Source: Verrucomicrobiota bacterium (GTDB taxonomy: Bacteria; Verrucomicrobiota; Kiritimatiellia; Kiritimatiellales; Tichowtungiaceae). Taken from it: a stretch of 9,011 bases of DNA. Location of the stretch: assembly GCA_030619095.1 (NCBI GenBank), contig JAUXCB010000043.1:1-9011 (forward strand), read 5' to 3'. Under the pieces are notes generated by a model. It was not told where the DNA came from, made no database searches, and saw only the letters and a program-made list of their open reading frames with translations. Of the stretch, positions 7,817 to 9,011 are shown piece after piece; within the stretch, counting starts at the first letter, position 1, and each line of letters starts with the position of its first letter. A program made the position numbers and the translations under genes.

Positions 7817-8341
7817 TTACGCCGCCTGTTCCTTCTGATCGCGTACGGCGTTGAGCACATACAACAAACTGCAAACTTTCTGATCCATCACGCCGACCAA
7901 CTGAGTCATCGGGGCCGCCAATGTTCCAACCAGTTTCGCCTGAAGTTCTTTTTTGCCCGGCAGTTTTGCCAGAGCCACTACATCCTCCGCCGAAAGAACC
8001 GCTCCTTCGAGCAGGCCGCCCTTCACAGCGGGCTTCTCCGTTTCGGCAGAAAACTTTCTCAAAATCTTGGCCACTTCGACCACATCGCCCGACCCGCAGA
8101 TCATGGCGGTCGGCCCGGTCAGGGTGTCGAGCCCGTCGCAGATACGCGTCAGCATGCGGTTTTTCACCACCTTCATCTCTGCATCCGCCCCACTGAGCTC
8201 TTTTTTGAACTCCAGTGTTTCGAGCATGCTCATTCCGGTGCAGTCGGCCAGCAACATGTAGAGCGCACCGGAGACACTCTCCTGCACCTCGTTATACATG
8301 GCCTGCTTTTCAAGTCGGATCTTTTTTTCTTCTGTGCTCAT
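7817..8341 (-). CDS. rplJ: 50S ribosomal protein L10
   Basis: L10 anchors the L7/L12 dimers on the 23S rRNA GTPase-associated region, forming the stalk base. The 174-residue product has normal family length. Family marks are the KVVKNRML motif (residues 57-64), LTGPTAMI (74-81), the VKGGLLEG strand (106-113) and LAKLPGKKELQAKLVGTLAAPM (124-145). The C-terminal helix (about 145-170, ending LLYVLNAVRDQKEQAA) is where L7/L12 dimers dock in this family. The ATG start at 8341 has an AGAGGA ribosome binding site 9 bases upstream; the stop is TAA. In E. coli L10 autoregulates through a leader ahead of rplJ. Here only 18 bases separate rplA and rplJ, so any such control must act elsewhere. I am confident of the identity. 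Confidence 0.97.
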   Translation of the reverse strand: MSTEEKKIRLEKQAMYNEVQESVSGALYMLLADCTGMSMLETLEFKKELSGADAEMKVVKNRMLTRICDGLDTLTGPTAMICGSGDVVEVAKILRKFSAETEKPAVKGGLLEGAVLSAEDVVALAKLPGKKELQAKLVGTLAAPMTQLVGVMDQKVCSLLYVLNAVRDQKEQAA

Positions 8342-8350
8342 GAGTGTCTG

Positions 8351-8356
8351 TCCTCT
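8351..8356 (-). promoter_or_regulatory. ribosome binding site of rplJ
   Basis: AGAGGA on the minus strand lies 9 bases before the rplJ ATG. It fills much of the 18-base gap after the rplA stop codon and supports the start at 8341. Confidence 0.75.
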
Positions 8357-8359
8357 TAC

Positions 8360-9010
8360 TTAGTCATCGGCCGTTTCTTTGGCATCGACGTGCAAGCCCG
8401 GCCCCATCGTGGTCGCGATTGTGCAGCGTTTGATATAAATTCCTTTGATGGAAGACGGTCTAGCCGATTCAACCGCACCGTAGATGGCACGGAAGTTTTC
8501 AGCCAGTGCTTCAACCGTGAACGAGCGTTTTCCGAACGGAACCAGAATGTTGGCGTTACGATCCATCCGGAATTCCACTCGTCCAGCCTTGAGTTGGGTC
8601 ACAGCGGCGGCGGTATCGTCGGTCACGGTACCGGTTTTTGGGTTGGGCATCAGGCCGCGCGGCCCGAGGATGCGGGCCACCTTGCGGACTTCTTTCATTG
8701 CATCCGGTGTGGCAACCACCACATCAAAGTCCATCCATCCGCCTTTGACCTTTTCGAGAAGATCCTCGAAACCAACCTCAACAGCTCCTGCACCGCGGGC
8801 GGCCTCGGCGGCATCGCCAGTGGCGAACACGATGACGCGAACGTCTTTACCGGTTCCGTTGGGCAGTGCCACGGTCGAACGGACCGCCTGATCCGATTTG
8901 GTCGGGTCCAGACCCATGCGCAAGGCAATTTCGAACGTTTCATCAAATGTTGCAGTGGGGTTTTCTTTCAGGAAAGAAATCGCCTCTTCGACGGAGTAGC
9001 GGTTCTCTGC
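8360..9010 (-). CDS. rplA: 50S ribosomal protein L1 (5' end outside window)
   Basis: L1 binds 23S rRNA, forms the mobile L1 stalk that helps release deacylated tRNA from the E site, and in many bacteria represses its own operon. The 216 visible residues read open from the right edge (first full codon 9010-9008) to a TAA at 8362-8360. About 15 N-terminal residues are missing compared with the roughly 230-residue family. The L1 signature GPRGLMPNPKTGTVT lies at visible residues 116-130. The C-terminal IYIKRCTIATTMGPGLHVD stretch (191-209) matches the usual YIKK..LSSTMGP end. The N-terminal part (SVEEAISFLKENP, then TFDETFEIALRMGLDP) is the standard RNA-binding half. An ATG at 8923 is internal and is not the start. 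The gene lies 18 bases ahead of rplJ, so the two are surely co-transcribed; rplK is expected just upstream. Nothing looks damaged. Confidence 0.97.
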   Translation of the reverse strand, partial: AENRYSVEEAISFLKENPTATFDETFEIALRMGLDPTKSDQAVRSTVALPNGTGKDVRVIVFATGDAAEAARGAGAVEVGFEDLLEKVKGGWMDFDVVVATPDAMKEVRKVARILGPRGLMPNPKTGTVTDDTAAAVTQLKAGRVEFRMDRNANILVPFGKRSFTVEALAENFRAIYGAVESARPSSIKGIYIKRCTIATTMGPGLHVDAKETADD

Positions 9011-9011
9011 C

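Noticed and set aside
1..9011. Widespread reassignment of TAG to an amino acid in this genome
   Set aside because: Only one in-frame TAG occurs in roughly 2,700 codons of conserved genes. That does not support abundant recoding, although rare use cannot be excluded from one window.

Overview
The window is a bacterial ribosomal-protein / RNA-polymerase operon, entirely on the minus strand. Transcription runs from the right edge to the left in the order rplA (5' end cut off) - rplJ - rplL - rpoB - rpoC (3' end cut off). Every gene sits in the conserved bacterial rplKAJL-rpoBC order, each start with a visible purine-rich ribosome binding site. No mobile element, tRNA, rRNA or CRISPR is visible, and no gap exceeds about 135 bases.

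Organism: the proteins are clearly bacterial. A charged insertion in beta and extra material inside the beta' trigger loop resemble those of Proteobacteria and the PVC group. The wording of RpoB and RpoC (for example the EVTKGH and LSIQSFEP stretches) makes me lean to Verrucomicrobiota/Kiritimatiellota. This is a guess from memory, not a placement.

Layout, in transcription order: rplA 9010-8360 (L1, 216 residues visible); an 18-base gap; rplJ 8341-7817 (L10); a 57-base AT-rich gap; rplL 7759-7313 (L7/L12 with an unusual charged N-terminal extension encoded by an 18-bp tandem repeat); a 134-base gap with two strong inverted repeats; rpoB 7178-3390 (complete beta, 1262 residues); a 20-base gap; rpoC from 3369 to the left edge.

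The standout is in rpoC. Codon 408 (2148-2146) is an in-frame TAG. Translation upstream and downstream is in the same frame, and all beta' landmarks are intact on both sides. I read the 715 downstream codons one by one and found no other stop. The break falls between the clamp/switch region and the catalytic NADFDGD loop, so the 407-residue product alone could not be a working beta'. The gene is essential. This is therefore a base-call error, a recent mutation in part of a population, a suppressed or recoded amber codon, or a previously unknown split of beta'. Sequence alone cannot decide, and an error is the simplest reading.

Together the genes supply the L1 stalk, the L10-L7/L12 stalk that recruits translational GTPases, and the two large catalytic subunits of RNA polymerase.
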